DNA of 64,000 bases from Chloroflexota bacterium (GCA_024434165.1 QMIW01000023.1:1-64000), one strand, 5' to 3'. Counted from the first letter of the stretch, positions 1 to 10,098 are shown. The notes: generated by a model from the letters alone, not told the origin. A program made the numbers and translations.

Positions 1-1
1 C

Positions 2-1135
2 CTCGCGGAGACCAAACGCGTCGTCATCGTGGATACCTCCAACGAAATCGGCGGCGACGGCGACGTGCCGCACCCCGCTGTGGGCAAGGCGCGCCGCATG
101 CAGGTCCGCGAGCCGATGCTCCAGCACGAGGTAATGATCGAAGCGGTCGAAAACCACAACCCCGAAGTCATCGTCATTGACGAGATCGGGCGCGAACTCG
201 AAGCCCTCGCCGCGCGCACCATCGCCGAACGCGGCGTGCAGCTCATCGGCACGGCGCACGGTCAGACCCTCGAAAACCTCCTGCTCAACCCCACGCTCAG
301 CGACCTCGTCGGCGGCATCGAAGCGGTGACTCTTTCGGACGAAGAAGCCCGCCGCCGCGGCACGCAGAAGACCGTCCTCGAACGCCGCGCGCCGCCCACC
401 TTCGACGTGCTCATCGAAATCCAAACCCGCGACCGCTTCACCATCCACCAGGACATCATGACCGCGGTGGATGCGCTTCTGCGCGATACGCCCATCCCGC
501 CGGAGGTTCGCACGAGGGATGAATCGGGGGAGATCAAGATCGAACGGGCGGCTCCGCTCAAAGTCAAGGGGGAGGCGGCGAAGACCCCGCTTCGTACCCG
601 GCGTCAAGCGGTTCCATCGTCCACTGAAATTTCATCCACGCCGATGCAGGGTCCGCACGCGGGCGCAAAGTTGCAGACCATCCGCATCTTCGCTTACGGT
701 GTGGCGCGAAACCGACTCCAGCAAGCCGCCAAGCGGCTCGGCGTGCCTGCTGTGATGGTGACCGAGGTGAACGAAGCCGATGTGCTCGTGACCCTGCGGA
801 CGTATTACCGCAACCGCGAGCACACCATCATTGACGCGGAGTCGCGCGGCATGCCGATCTATGTGCTGCGCGCGAACTCGGTTTCGCAGGTGGAACAGTT
901 CGTCAGCGACCTGTACAGCCTCACCGAACACGCCCCGCGCGACAACATGGACGATGTCCGCGAGCAGACCCAGCAAGCCATTGCCGCCGTGCTGAACGGC
1001 GAGCGCTTTGTGGATCTGCCGCCGGGTCCGTCGCTCGTGCGCAGGCTCCAGCATGAAATGGCGCGCAATGCCGAGCTGGTGAGTCACTCGTATGGCAAGG
1101 AGCCGCGCAGGCATGTGAGGATATTTAGGGAATAG
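2..1135 (+). CDS. AAA-type ATPase with C-terminal R3H nucleic-acid-binding domain (5' truncated)
   Basis: The reading frame is open from base 2, so the start lies upstream of the window. The visible part begins inside a SpoIIIAA-like AAA core: an acidic stretch VIVIDEIG looks like Walker B, followed by LIGTAHGQTLE, which resembles a sensor segment. The P-loop must lie upstream. The C-terminus carries a short R3H-like element (RRLQH near the end, then a basic tail). Proteins with this architecture are predicted single-stranded nucleic-acid-binding ATPases; the substrate is unknown. Residues about 185-210 are a low-complexity linker between the two domains. tmk follows on the same strand after about 250 bases that hold a repeat. 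Confidence 0.8.
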   Translation, partial: LAETKRVVIVDTSNEIGGDGDVPHPAVGKARRMQVREPMLQHEVMIEAVENHNPEVIVIDEIGRELEALAARTIAERGVQLIGTAHGQTLENLLLNPTLSDLVGGIEAVTLSDEEARRRGTQKTVLERRAPPTFDVLIEIQTRDRFTIHQDIMTAVDALLRDTPIPPEVRTRDESGEIKIERAAPLKVKGEAAKTPLRTRRQAVPSSTEISSTPMQGPHAGAKLQTIRIFAYGVARNRLQQAAKRLGVPAVMVTEVNEADVLVTLRTYYRNREHTIIDAESRGMPIYVLRANSVSQVEQFVSDLYSLTEHAPRDNMDDVREQTQQAIAAVLNGERFVDLPPGPSLVRRLQHEMARNAELVSHSYGKEPRRHVRIFRE

Positions 1136-1268
1136 AACATGGTGAATAAGGAATAGGGAGCAGGCATGTTCTGCTCCCTATTTTTTATGTTACCATTCGC
1201 ACATCCTATTCACTTAAACCTGTTCAAGTTGCCACCCTCCAATAGATTTTCTAGGTTCCCGCCCAAAG

Positions 1269-1340
1269 CCCTCACCCTGCCCTCTCCCGATGGGAGAGGG
1301 GGAAGTCATCCCAGAATATATAACCTTGTTTGGGTGAGGG
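1269..1340. repeat. Dispersed imperfect palindrome, CCCTCACC/GGGTGAGGG type
   Basis: An outer pair CCCTCACC...GGGTGAGGG and an inner pair CCCTCTCCC...GGGAGAGGG make an imperfect hairpin between the R3H gene and tmk. The same family occurs at 13410, 13651, 17014, 23487 and 44345, four of those copies inside coding genes. Confidence 0.8.
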
Positions 1341-1391
1341 AAGCCGCTTGAAACCAAGGCAGCAACTCGGGTTAAACCTATTCACTAAACT

Positions 1392-2015
1392 ATGTTCATC
1401 ACCCTCGAAGGTCCCGAAGGCTCGGGCAAAACATCCCACATTCCCCATCTCGTGGAATTCCTGCGCGAGAAGGGCTGCACCGTCTTCCCCACCCGCGAAC
1501 CGGGGGGGACGTCCATCAGCGAGCAGATCCGCGACATTTTGCACGATATGAAAAACGCGGAAATGCACCCGCGCACCGAGACGCTGCTCTACCAGGCGGC
1601 GCGCGCCCAGATCGTGGAGCAGGTCATCAAGCCGCGCCTCACGGATGGCGAAATCGTCATCTCCGACCGCTACTATGATTCCACGATTGCCTATCAAGGC
1701 TACGGGCACCAGCAGAACCTGGACGACATCCGCGCGCTGGTCAAGTATGCCACCGGCGGCTTGACTCCCGATTTGACGATTTTGCTCGATCTCGATGTGG
1801 AAGTGGGGCTGAAACGCAAAACGCAAAACGCGGCGGAATGGAACCGCCTCGATGCTTATACGGTGGAATTCCACAGGCGCGTCCGCGCGGGGTATTTGGA
1901 GATGGTCAAAGCCGAGCCGAAGCGCTGGGTCATCGTGGACGCGGGGCAGGCATGGGAGTCCGTGCAGGCGGAGTTGAGAAAGGTGATAATTAGGCGATTG
2001 AAGGAGGCAGGTTGA
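1392..2015 (+). CDS. tmk: Thymidylate kinase
   Basis: Phosphorylates dTMP to dTDP with ATP in the cytoplasm, an essential step in dTTP synthesis. The 207-residue length is normal. The P-loop GPEGSGKT is at residues 7-14, the DRY motif (DRYYDS) at 92-97, and REPGGT at about 35-40 matches the family's nucleotide-binding loop. The start ATG directly precedes the first beta strand (MFITLEG). The 3' end touches the promoter of the downstream toxin-antitoxin pair. Nothing suggests truncation or transfer. Confidence 0.96.
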   Translation: MFITLEGPEGSGKTSHIPHLVEFLREKGCTVFPTREPGGTSISEQIRDILHDMKNAEMHPRTETLLYQAARAQIVEQVIKPRLTDGEIVISDRYYDSTIAYQGYGHQQNLDDIRALVKYATGGLTPDLTILLDLDVEVGLKRKTQNAAEWNRLDAYTVEFHRRVRAGYLEMVKAEPKRWVIVDAGQAWESVQAELRKVIIRRLKEAG

Positions 2016-2062
2016 TTTTTATAAAAACAAGGCTATACTGGCGGTATAACAAAAGGTATAAC
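2012..2062 (+). promoter_or_regulatory. Promoter and twin operator of the toxin-antitoxin operon
   Basis: TTGATT (2012-2017), a 16-base spacer and TATACT (2034-2039) make a plausible sigma-70 promoter. Two direct copies of GGTATAAC (2043-2050 and 2055-2062), 12 bases apart, lie between the predicted transcription start and the antitoxin ATG at 2064. This is where an autoregulating antitoxin would be expected to bind; the regulatory role is inferred. Confidence 0.6.
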
Positions 2063-2063
2063 C

Positions 2064-2321
2064 ATGACTATTGTAAAAACAGCCATCTCAATTCAAAAAT
2101 CGCTCTTTCAACGAGCAGAAGAAATCGCAAAGGAAATGAAGATTTCCAGCAGCCGATTGTTTGTTCTGGCTGTCGAAGACTTTATCCGCCGTTATCAAAA
2201 CCAGTTGCTGTTGGATGAAATTAACAGCGTTTATTCTGACAGCCTCGAGCAAAATGAAGAGGATGACTTCCGCGGAATTCAGCGGAAGTCGCTGAATTCT
2301 GCTGGAGACAAGGAATGGTGA
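2064..2321 (+). CDS. Antitoxin of a MazEF/PemIK-type toxin-antitoxin pair
   Basis: An 85-residue protein. Its N-terminal half (TAISIQKSLFQRAEEIAKEMK) looks like a ribbon-helix-helix DNA-binding fold: a short strand followed by two helices. The C-terminal third is acidic (EQNEEDDF) and is probably the segment that wraps the toxin. The gene overlaps the toxin start by seven bases (ATGGTGA), the usual arrangement for coupled translation. It is preceded by a promoter and two direct repeats suitable for autorepression. RHH rather than AbrB-type MazE is favoured, but this rests on pattern reading only. Confidence 0.75.
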   Translation: MTIVKTAISIQKSLFQRAEEIAKEMKISSSRLFVLAVEDFIRRYQNQLLLDEINSVYSDSLEQNEEDDFRGIQRKSLNSAGDKEW

Positions 2322-2662
2322 TCCATCAGGGGGATGTATGTTACGGCGAACAGGAAGGATCGAAATCCGGTTATACACGCCCACTTGTGGTAACTCAGAA
2401 TAATGTTTTCAACCTTAGCTGGCTCAATACTGTAATTGTCTGTGCGATCACTTCAAACCTAAAACGCGCTGCTTCTCCAGGCAATGTTTTACTCGAAGAG
2501 GGCGAGGCGAATTTATCCAAAGCGAGCGTCGTGTTGGTTACTCAGGTTTTTACTGCCGATAAAGAACAATTGGGGGAATATATCGGAACCCTTTCAAAAA
2601 AACGGGTAAGGCAGATTCTAAATGGAGTGGAGCTCGTAACAGAACCGCGCGAAATCGAGTAA
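2315..2662 (+). CDS. mazF: MazF/PemK-family endoribonuclease toxin
   Basis: A 115-residue toxin. It has the family's opening HQGDVCYGE, then RPLVVTQNNVFN, where the conserved Arg-Pro-hydrophobic strand and the following Asn are seen. ICAITSN is the next conserved strand with the key Thr/Ser, and the LSKASVVLVTQVFT segment fits the dimer core. Family members cleave mRNA at short motifs when the antitoxin is lost; the sequence specificity here is unknown. It overlaps the antitoxin gene by seven bases. The ORF is full length, so the toxin is probably active. Confidence 0.9.
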   Translation: MVIHQGDVCYGEQEGSKSGYTRPLVVTQNNVFNLSWLNTVIVCAITSNLKRAASPGNVLLEEGEANLSKASVVLVTQVFTADKEQLGEYIGTLSKKRVRQILNGVELVTEPREIE

Positions 2663-2670
2663 GAGGAGTC

Positions 2671-3183
2671 ATGACTGACGAACAATGGATACCCGGCAAT
2701 AAAAAAGAATTGATGGCTGCCATCGAGCATGAGTGGACTTTACTGATAAATCTCGCCGACTCATTGACAGATGAGCAAATGTCCACGCCTGATGCGGGCG
2801 GCTGGTCGCCCAGGGATAATCTCGCCCACCTCGCCGAATGGATGCACATCCTCATGGGCTATCACATGGACCGGCGCCCCGCGCACGAAGTAATGGGCGT
2901 TTCGGAGGACGTCACCAAAGGCTGGGATATGGAAGTCATCAACCCGGTGCTGTTCGAGCGCAATAAAAACCGCTCCCGCAGCGACGTAATGGACGGTTTG
3001 AAAACCGTTTACAATCAACTCATTGCAAAACTCGAAGCCACCCCATTCGAAGACCTGCTCAAACCGCGCCACGCAGACGACCCGCAGAAACGTCCGGTTT
3101 TGTTATGGGTGTTGGGCGATACCACCGAACATTTTCAGGAACACCGCGAAACGATGGAAAAAGGAATCAGGAACGCATCATGA
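2671..3183 (+). CDS. DinB-superfamily four-helix protein, ClbS/DfsB-like
   Basis: A 170-residue, probably all-helical protein. GWSPRDNLAHLAEWM near residues 47-61 carries the conserved His of the DinB/ClbS fold, and a second His lies in DTTEHFQEHRE near the C-terminus; these are the expected metal or ligand positions. ClbS/DfsB members include a colibactin-resistance hydrolase, and other DinB proteins are thiol-dependent enzymes. The substrate here cannot be read. The gene follows mazF by 8 bases and overlaps map by four (ATGA), so it may be co-transcribed with both. Confidence 0.7.
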   Translation: MTDEQWIPGNKKELMAAIEHEWTLLINLADSLTDEQMSTPDAGGWSPRDNLAHLAEWMHILMGYHMDRRPAHEVMGVSEDVTKGWDMEVINPVLFERNKNRSRSDVMDGLKTVYNQLIAKLEATPFEDLLKPRHADDPQKRPVLLWVLGDTTEHFQEHRETMEKGIRNAS

Positions 3184-3923
3184 CCGCCGACACCGAACAG
3201 GACATCAAAGGCTTGAAAGCCGCGGGCAGGGTCTGCGCGCAAGCCATGAAATTGATGATGGAAAGCGCCAGACCCGGCATGACCACCGCCGAACTCGACC
3301 AGATTGGCGAAGACTTTCTCAAGAAGGAAGGCGCAAAATCCGCGCCGCGCGCCATGTATAACTTCCCCGGCGGCACGTGCATCAGCATCGCGCCTGTCAT
3401 CGCGCACGGCATCCCCGACGATCACGTTTTGCAGGACGGCGAACTCATCAACATTGACGTCTCCGCCGAACTGGACGGCTACTTCAGCGACACCGGCGCA
3501 TCCATGGTTGTCGGCGCCTCCAACCCTGATTACGACCGCCTGCTCGAAGCCGCCAAAGCCACATTGATGAAGGCATTGAGCGTGGCAAAAGCGGGCAAGC
3601 CGCTCAACCTCATCGGCAAGACCATTCAGCAGGAAGCCGCCCGGCACGGCTACAACGTCATCTACGATTTGACCGGACACGGCATCGGACATCACCTGCA
3701 CGAGAAGCCGTCCGCCGTGTACAACTTTCACAAGCCGGAAGACCGCCGCACTCTTAACGCAGGGCTGGTCCTCGCCATCGAGCCTTTCCTCACCACCGGG
3801 CGTGGACGCGTCGTCGAAAAACCGGACGGCTGGTCGCTCAAAACGGTGGACAACACCATCGCCGCCCAATTCGAACACACCATCATCGTCACCAGAGACG
3901 AGCCGATCATTTTGACGGCATAA
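3180..3923 (+). CDS. map: Type I methionine aminopeptidase
   Basis: Removes the initiator methionine from nascent proteins. The 247-residue protein has the five metal ligands in order: Asp in LINIDVS, Asp in FSDTG, His in GHGIGHHLHE, Glu in AIEPF and Glu in FEHTIIV. The ATG at 3180 was chosen because it overlaps the previous stop as ATGA and gives the usual length without an N-terminal zinc-binding extension. A longer in-frame start upstream lies inside the previous gene and is rejected. Confidence 0.95.
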   Translation: MTADTEQDIKGLKAAGRVCAQAMKLMMESARPGMTTAELDQIGEDFLKKEGAKSAPRAMYNFPGGTCISIAPVIAHGIPDDHVLQDGELINIDVSAELDGYFSDTGASMVVGASNPDYDRLLEAAKATLMKALSVAKAGKPLNLIGKTIQQEAARHGYNVIYDLTGHGIGHHLHEKPSAVYNFHKPEDRRTLNAGLVLAIEPFLTTGRGRVVEKPDGWSLKTVDNTIAAQFEHTIIVTRDEPIILTA

Positions 3924-4057
3924 TGTCATTGCGGGCAATCCGGTTTTCTGTGAGACCGCTTCGCCCACTCATAACATTCCGGTAGTGGGTCTGCGTAAAT
4001 GCAGAGCGAGATAGTGCCCCGCTCGACATCATTTCTTTTGACCCATCACCGACATTC

Positions 4058-4639
4058 CTACTCCTCCTTTAACCACCTCTTCACCGCCTCGCGCGGATGT
4101 TCGTACTTCCTCATTGCGTCCAATAATTTATCCGGCTCGGCTTCGCAGGAGATGGCTTTGCGGTGTTCCGCAAAGATGAAGCCCTCTGCCACGGCGTGGT
4201 CCATGGCGGCGAGCAGGGGCGCGTAGTAATTCTTCACATTGAGCAAGCCAACGGGTTTCTCGTGCGCGCCGGTCTGCGCCCAGGTGACGGTCTCGAAGAG
4301 TTCATCCCAGGTGCCGAAGCCGCCGGGCAGGGCAATGTACCCGTCTGCGAGTTCGTGCATGCGCGCCTTGCGCCCGTGCATGTCGGGAGCCACATCCATG
4401 CGGGTGAGACCGGTATGCGCCAGCGCGGGCGTGTTCATGGATGGGATGATGACCCCGACCGCCTCGCCGCCCGCCGAGAGCGCCCCGTTCGCCACTTCCC
4501 CCATCAAGCCGGTTTTCCCGCCGCCGTAGATGAGGCGGATTCCGTTTCGGGCGAGGGTCACGCCCATTTGGAACGCAGCAGTCTTGTAGTCCGTATGAAC
4601 CGCGTCGGACGATCCGCAAAAAACGCAGATGGATTTCAT
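4058..4639 (-). CDS. LOG-family protein (cytokinin riboside 5'-monophosphate phosphoribohydrolase-like)
   Basis: A 193-residue Rossmann-fold protein. It starts with MKSICVFCGSS, typical of the family. The nucleotide-binding GGGKTGLMG and the signature PGGFGTWDELFE contain the catalytic Arg/Glu region expected for hydrolysis of nucleoside 5'-monophosphates to base plus ribose 5-phosphate. Bacterial members act on AMP or related nucleotides; their physiological role is often unclear. The start at 4639 is preferred over 4687 because the conserved first strand begins there and a purine-rich stretch lies just upstream. It is divergent from the dnaJ-like gene. Confidence 0.88.
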   Translation of the reverse strand: MKSICVFCGSSDAVHTDYKTAAFQMGVTLARNGIRLIYGGGKTGLMGEVANGALSAGGEAVGVIIPSMNTPALAHTGLTRMDVAPDMHGRKARMHELADGYIALPGGFGTWDELFETVTWAQTGAHEKPVGLLNVKNYYAPLLAAMDHAVAEGFIFAEHRKAISCEAEPDKLLDAMRKYEHPREAVKRWLKEE

Positions 4640-4767
4640 GGGTCTCTTGTCTTCCCTTCTCGGAATGGTTTTCGTCAAATGTACCATAGTGTGTGCAGGT
4701 TAGAGTTATGTAAGTGCGCCCCTCAGGCGCTTGACTCACAGCCCGCGCTGGGATGAAAATATCCGGC

Positions 4768-5676
4768 ATGGAGTATAAGGATTACTACAAAATTCTTGGC
4801 GTGGACCGCAAAGCCGGCGCGGACGAGATCCGCTCCGCGTATCGCAAACTCGCCATGAAATACCATCCCGATAAGAACCCCGGCGATAAGAAAGCGGAGG
4901 AGAAGTTCAAGGAGATCAACGAGGCGTATCAGGTGTTGAGCGACGAGCAAAAACGCGCCCACTACGACCGTCTCGGCAGCGCCTACTCCAACTTCCGCAC
5001 CACCGGCGGGAGACCGGGCGATTTCCAATGGGAGGAATGGTTCCAGCCGCAGGGCGCGGGTCAGCGCGGCGGTGTGGATGACTTCTTCGGCGGCTCCGGC
5101 GGCGTGGGTGGATTCTCCGATTTCTTTCGGACCATCTTCGGCGAAGCCATGCGCTCGCAGGGACGCGGGAATCCGTTTGCGCAGGAAACGCCGGGATACG
5201 AGCAGGAAGCGCAGATCAGTTTTCGGGAAGCGTACGAAGGCGCCACCCGTCTGCTTCAGACCAACGGGCGCAAGTTGACCGTCCGCATCCCGCCTGGGGT
5301 GAAGACGGGTTCGCGGGTGCGGGTGGCAGGCGCAGGTCCGGATGGAACCGATCTCTATCTGGTGATTCGAGTCGAAGAAGATATGCGCTTCGAGCGCGAC
5401 GGAAGCGACCTGACCACGACATCCCCCGTAAGCGTGTTTACCCTGATCCTCGGCGGTGATGCGGATGTGGAGACGCCAACGGGGAAAGTCAAACTGAGCA
5501 TTCCCGCCGGCACGCAGCCCGATCAGATCTTCCGCCTGGCAGGGCGCGGTATGCCGCACCTGAAAGACCCGAAGACCAAAGGCGATTTATACGTGAAATT
5601 GAAAGTACAGGTTCCAAAGTATCTGACATCCAAACAACGGGAGTTGATCGAAGAAGCCTCCCGCATCAAGTTTTAG
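4768..5676 (+). CDS. cbpA: DnaJ-domain co-chaperone, CbpA type
   Basis: Stimulates the DnaK ATPase and delivers clients. The J domain is at residues 1-65, with the invariant HPD in [11 protein letters not shown] Gly/Phe-rich linker follows (about 70-140), then a two-barrel C-terminal substrate-binding region (about 145-302). The cysteine-rich zinc domain of DnaJ is absent, which places it with CbpA/DnaJ class B proteins. The start [12 protein letters not shown] matches the family; an in-frame ATG 15 bases upstream is possible. The htrA-like gene follows after 22 bases, hinting at a stress-related pair. Confidence 0.9.
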   Translation: MEYKDYYKILGVDRKAGADEIRSAYRKLAMKYHPDKNPGDKKAEEKFKEINEAYQVLSDEQKRAHYDRLGSAYSNFRTTGGRPGDFQWEEWFQPQGAGQRGGVDDFFGGSGGVGGFSDFFRTIFGEAMRSQGRGNPFAQETPGYEQEAQISFREAYEGATRLLQTNGRKLTVRIPPGVKTGSRVRVAGAGPDGTDLYLVIRVEEDMRFERDGSDLTTTSPVSVFTLILGGDADVETPTGKVKLSIPAGTQPDQIFRLAGRGMPHLKDPKTKGDLYVKLKVQVPKYLTSKQRELIEEASRIKF

Positions 5677-5698
5677 AGTTTGCAGAGGTGCAGTGAAA

Positions 5699-6835
<1,137 letters not shown>

Positions 6836-6849
6836 GTTATATTTCAAAA

Positions 6850-6884
6850 AAACTCCGAGGTTCTGAAAAACCTCGGAGTTCTTT
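6850..6884. terminator. Bidirectional rho-independent terminator
   Basis: A perfect stem AACTCCGAGG/CCTCGGAGTT, flanked by A-rich sequence on one side and CTTTT on the other, sits between two convergent genes and can serve both strands. Confidence 0.85.
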
Positions 6885-6888
6885 TCAA

Positions 6889-7530
6889 TCATCCAAACCG
6901 TTCCTCGCGCCACACGTCTGCGCGGTTGTGGTAGCCCGCCTGCTCCCAAAAACCGCGCCGGTCGCGCGTCATGAATTCCAGCGAGCGCAGCCACTTGGCG
7001 CCCTTCCAAAAGTACGGCGTTTCCAAATCCTCGCGCCCTGGGATGAAACCCACCACGCCGCGCAAGGGATAGCCGTGATCCGGGCTGATCGGCTCGCCGT
7101 TGAAATGCGTTGCCAGCAGGAAGTTATCCTGCATCACCACCTCCAGCGGCAGGTTGACCGTGAAGCCGTATTCCGCGTGCTGCATCACATGGGTGGCGGT
7201 GGGTTTGATCTTGAAAAAACCCTGCTCCACCAGCGCCTTGACCGAAACGCCTTCCCAGTCCGTGTCGAACTTGCTCCAGCGGGTGACGCAGTGAATGTCC
7301 ATGTGGAGTTTTTGGCGCGGCAGTTGGTTGAATTCCTCCCAACTCCATCGTTTTTCCTCCTCCACCTCGCCCCACACGCGGAAATCCCATGTGGTGGGGT
7401 TGAACATCGGCACCGGCCCATAATGCAGGACGGGGAATTTCTGGGTCAACGCCTGGCCGGGCGGCAGCCGCCCTTCCGCGCGGACGCGCTCCTCCTCCTT
7501 GCGGCGGTCCAAACCTTCGAACTGGAACAT
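6889..7530 (-). CDS. Sulfite-oxidase-like molybdopterin-dependent oxidoreductase
   Basis: A 213-residue molybdopterin-binding domain. The conserved Mo-ligating Cys is in HCVTRWSKFDTDWEG, where CVTRWS is the family signature, and HGYPLRGVVGFIPGRE follows near the C-terminus as in the YuiH/YedY-like group. There is no heme domain, no dimerisation domain and no obvious Tat signal, so it is the short form, probably cytoplasmic. Family members reduce or oxidise S- or N-oxides; the substrate cannot be told. It is convergent with the protease gene, with a shared terminator between them. Confidence 0.88.
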   Translation of the reverse strand: MFQFEGLDRRKEEERVRAEGRLPPGQALTQKFPVLHYGPVPMFNPTTWDFRVWGEVEEEKRWSWEEFNQLPRQKLHMDIHCVTRWSKFDTDWEGVSVKALVEQGFFKIKPTATHVMQHAEYGFTVNLPLEVVMQDNFLLATHFNGEPISPDHGYPLRGVVGFIPGREDLETPYFWKGAKWLRSLEFMTRDRRGFWEQAGYHNRADVWREERFG

Positions 7531-7582
7531 AACTCACCTCGCTTAATAAAATCGGCTCTTCCGGTTCTGGCGGGAAAATCCT

Positions 7583-7654
7583 TACCACGAAAGGTCGCAA
7601 AGGCACATAAAGGATGTTTTTTGGGCTTTTTCCCTTTGTGCCCCTTTGTCTCCT
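7583..7654. repeat. Dispersed imperfect palindrome (CACGAAAGG.../...CCTTTGTG type)
   Basis: Arms rich in AAAGG (CGCAAAGGCACATAAAGG) and their approximate reverse complement (CCCTTTGTGCCCCTTTGTC) surround a T-rich loop. It lies in the 666-base gap between the oxidoreductase and the channel gene, which contains no convincing gene. Confidence 0.6.
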
Positions 7655-7900
7655 GAATGGTCGAAAAAAAGATTCCCATTAAAAACGGTAGAGCCATAAA
7701 ATCATGCAGTACCAACACTGCATAGACTCGGCATTCAGGGGTAATGTTACATCGAAATCATGAACAAATTCTTAACAAATGCTATGCCCTCTCTTTTTTC
7801 ATGATCTCCTGCGAAACCATTCTTCGCCGAGACCGCACAGGAAAAGAACTGGGGCTAATTTCCTGCCGCCGCACACAGGTATTGCTTTTATAATAGCCCA

Positions 7901-8040
7901 CTCACCTTACGCGATTTTGTCGCAGCCGCCACCCGTCAAGGCTGGATGCAGTTTCAATCAACAAGAAAGGGCCGTCCTTTGCGAAGAGTTTTCAAAGAAT
8001 GCAGTTGGGCTGCCCCTGCGGTGAATGTGCGTAATGTGAG
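7901..8040. mobile_element. MITE-like element, copy A
   Basis: A 140-base non-coding element. Its ends are CTCACCTTAC and GTAATGTGAG, inverted at 9 of 10 positions. Its body matches, in reverse orientation and with divergence, the element at 55571-55701, sharing CTTACGCGATTTTGTCGCAG, ACAAGAAAGGG versus GCAAGAAAGGG, and GGGC(T/C)GCCCCTGC. No clear target duplication remains here. Confidence 0.65.
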
Positions 8041-8070
8041 ATAATAGATTTTATCCGAATTAACTTGTTT

Positions 8071-8140
8071 ATCCACGAAGTTCACGAAGAAACACGAACT
8101 TCTTTCGCATTTCGTGAAAATTCGTGTTCTTCGCGGATGA
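8071..8140. repeat. Dispersed imperfect palindrome (CACGAAGTTCACGAAG type)
   Basis: CACGAAGTTCACGAAGAAAC is mirrored by an imperfect inverse TTCGTGTTCTTCGCGG. A close relative lies at 43510-43576. Confidence 0.7.
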
Positions 8141-8196
8141 TTTTTTGTTTTGGATAAAGTCTAATACGTCGAATTCATTAAAAAAAGAGAGATTGC

Positions 8197-10098
8197 ATGA
8201 GAAAACCCACATTCCAACAGCGCTTTCAATACTGGTTCGATAATTTCATGTCGCGCGGCACCATTGCATTGATCGGGGGACTCGCGGTTCTTTCCCTGGT
8301 TATCATTTTCATCGCCGCTGCCATCATCCGCTTTGGCAGCCTCGCCATGGACGGGGAGAACGCCCCCAGTTTTGGCGAAGCCGCATGGATGAGTCTGATG
8401 CGCACCCTGGACGCAGGCACAATGGGCGGCGATACGGGCATCGGTTTCCGCGTCATCATGCTGCTGGTCACCATCGGCGGCATCTTCATCGTGTCCACGC
8501 TCATCGGCATCCTCAGCAACGGACTCGAAGAACGCATCGAAAACCTCCGCAAAGGGCGCTCGCTCGTCCTCGAAAACGACCATACCCTCATCCTCGGCTG
8601 GACCCCGCAAATCTTCACCGTCATTTCGGAGCTCGTGCTGGCGAACGAGAGCCGCAAGAGCGGCGCGGTCATCGTCGTTTTGGCAGACCAGGACAAGGTC
8701 GAGATGGAAGATGCGATCAAGGAACGCATCCCGGAAACGAAGAACACGCGCATCATCTGTCGTTCCGGCAGCCCGATGGACATGAACGACCTCGAAATCG
8801 TCAGCCCGCACACCGCCCGCTCCATCATCATCCTTGCGGACGGCAGCGACCCCGATACGCACGTCATCAAAGCCGTGCTTGCCATCACCAACAACCCCAA
8901 CCGCCGCAGCGAGCCGTATCACATCGTCACGCAGATCCGCGACCCGAAGAACATGGACGTGCTCAAACTGCTCTCGGATCAGGACATCGTCCAGCCCATC
9001 CTTTCCTCCGACCTGATCGCGCGCGTCGTCGCGCAGACCTCGCGCCAGAGCGGTTTGTCCATTGTCTACACCGAGCTGATGAACTTCGGCGGCGATGAAA
9101 TCTACTTCAAGCAGGAACCCAACCTCTCCGGCAAAACCTTCGGCGAAGCCCTGCTCGCCTACGAAACCTCCACGGTGCTGGGAATCCGCAGAGCCGACAG
9201 CACGATTGCGATGAGCCCGCCGATGGACACGCGCATCCAGCCGGGCGACCAGATTTTTGCGATTGCCGAAGACGAAGACAAGATTCAACCCGCCAACCTG
9301 CCGCGCATCCCGCTGGATGAAAACCTGATTCACGAGACCGGGAAAGTGACCAAACCCAGGCCCGAGCGCGGACTGATCCTCGGCTGGAACCGCTCCGGCG
9401 CCACCATCGTCCGCGAACTCGATCACTACGTCGTCAAAGGCTCGCAGCTCACCATCGTCTCGCAGGTCTACGATTTGGAAGGGCAGCTCAAGCGCGAGGT
9501 CGGCAAACTCAACAACCAGAAACTGACCATCATCGAAGGCGACATCCGCGACCGCAGCCTGCTCGAAAAACTCCAGGTCACAGAGTATGACCATGTCATC
9601 GTGCTGGCGTACAGCCATCTCAACGTCCAGGAGGCGGATGCGATCACCCTCGTCACGCTCCTGCACTTGCGCGACATCGCCGAAAAGGATGAGACACCCT
9701 TCTCCATCATCAGCGAAATGCTCGACCTGCGCAACCGCGAACTTGCCGAAGCCGCCAAAGTGGACGACTTCATCGTCAGCGACCATCTCATCAGCCTCAT
9801 GCTGGCGCAGCTCTCCGAAAACGCCGAACTCATGGATGTCTTCGCCGACCTCTTTGACCCCGAAGGCGCGGAGATCTACCTCAAGCCTATCGGCGATTAC
9901 GTCGTCACGGAACAACCCGTCAACTTCTACACCGTGGTCGAAGCCGCAAGGCGGCGCGGCGAGACCGCCATCGGCTACCGCCTGATGCGCGAAAGTCATG
10001 ATGCCAACAACGCCTATGGCGTCCACACCAACCCGAAGAAATCCGAAAAGGTTGCGTTCAGACCCGAAGACAAAGTGATCGTGATTTCAGAAGGATAG
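8197..10098 (+). CDS. CASTOR/POLLUX-like ion channel with tandem RCK domains
   Basis: A 633-residue membrane protein resembling bacterial relatives of the plant nuclear channels CASTOR and POLLUX/DMI1. TM1 is at about residues 21-46. A pore-like loop (TLDAGTMGGDTG) is near 69-80, where plant homologues carry an ADAGNHA-like filter. TM2 is at about 84-108. Two Rossmann-like RCK regions follow, one starting at NDHTLILGW (about 126) and one at RGLILGWNRSG (about 388). RCK domains gate by binding ions or nucleotides. Monovalent or Ca2+ conduction has been suggested for relatives; selectivity here is not known. It stands alone, with a strong terminator downstream. Confidence 0.85.
   Translation: MRKPTFQQRFQYWFDNFMSRGTIALIGGLAVLSLVIIFIAAAIIRFGSLAMDGENAPSFGEAAWMSLMRTLDAGTMGGDTGIGFRVIMLLVTIGGIFIVSTLIGILSNGLEERIENLRKGRSLVLENDHTLILGWTPQIFTVISELVLANESRKSGAVIVVLADQDKVEMEDAIKERIPETKNTRIICRSGSPMDMNDLEIVSPHTARSIIILADGSDPDTHVIKAVLAITNNPNRRSEPYHIVTQIRDPKNMDVLKLLSDQDIVQPILSSDLIARVVAQTSRQSGLSIVYTELMNFGGDEIYFKQEPNLSGKTFGEALLAYETSTVLGIRRADSTIAMSPPMDTRIQPGDQIFAIAEDEDKIQPANLPRIPLDENLIHETGKVTKPRPERGLILGWNRSGATIVRELDHYVVKGSQLTIVSQVYDLEGQLKREVGKLNNQKLTIIEGDIRDRSLLEKLQVTEYDHVIVLAYSHLNVQEADAITLVTLLHLRDIAEKDETPFSIISEMLDLRNRELAEAAKVDDFIVSDHLISLMLAQLSENAELMDVFADLFDPEGAEIYLKPIGDYVVTEQPVNFYTVVEAARRRGETAIGYRLMRESHDANNAYGVHTNPKKSEKVAFRPEDKVIVISEG

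Noticed and set aside
3924-4057. Gene or regulatory RNA in the map-LOG gap
   Set aside because: The sequence resembles a decayed TGTCATTGCG-type repeat start; no ORF, promoter or stable structure could be supported.
8161-10026. Long antisense frame opposite the channel gene (621 codons)
   Set aside because: It mirrors the real gene's codon bias and has no domain features; the plus-strand protein has clear TM and RCK motifs.
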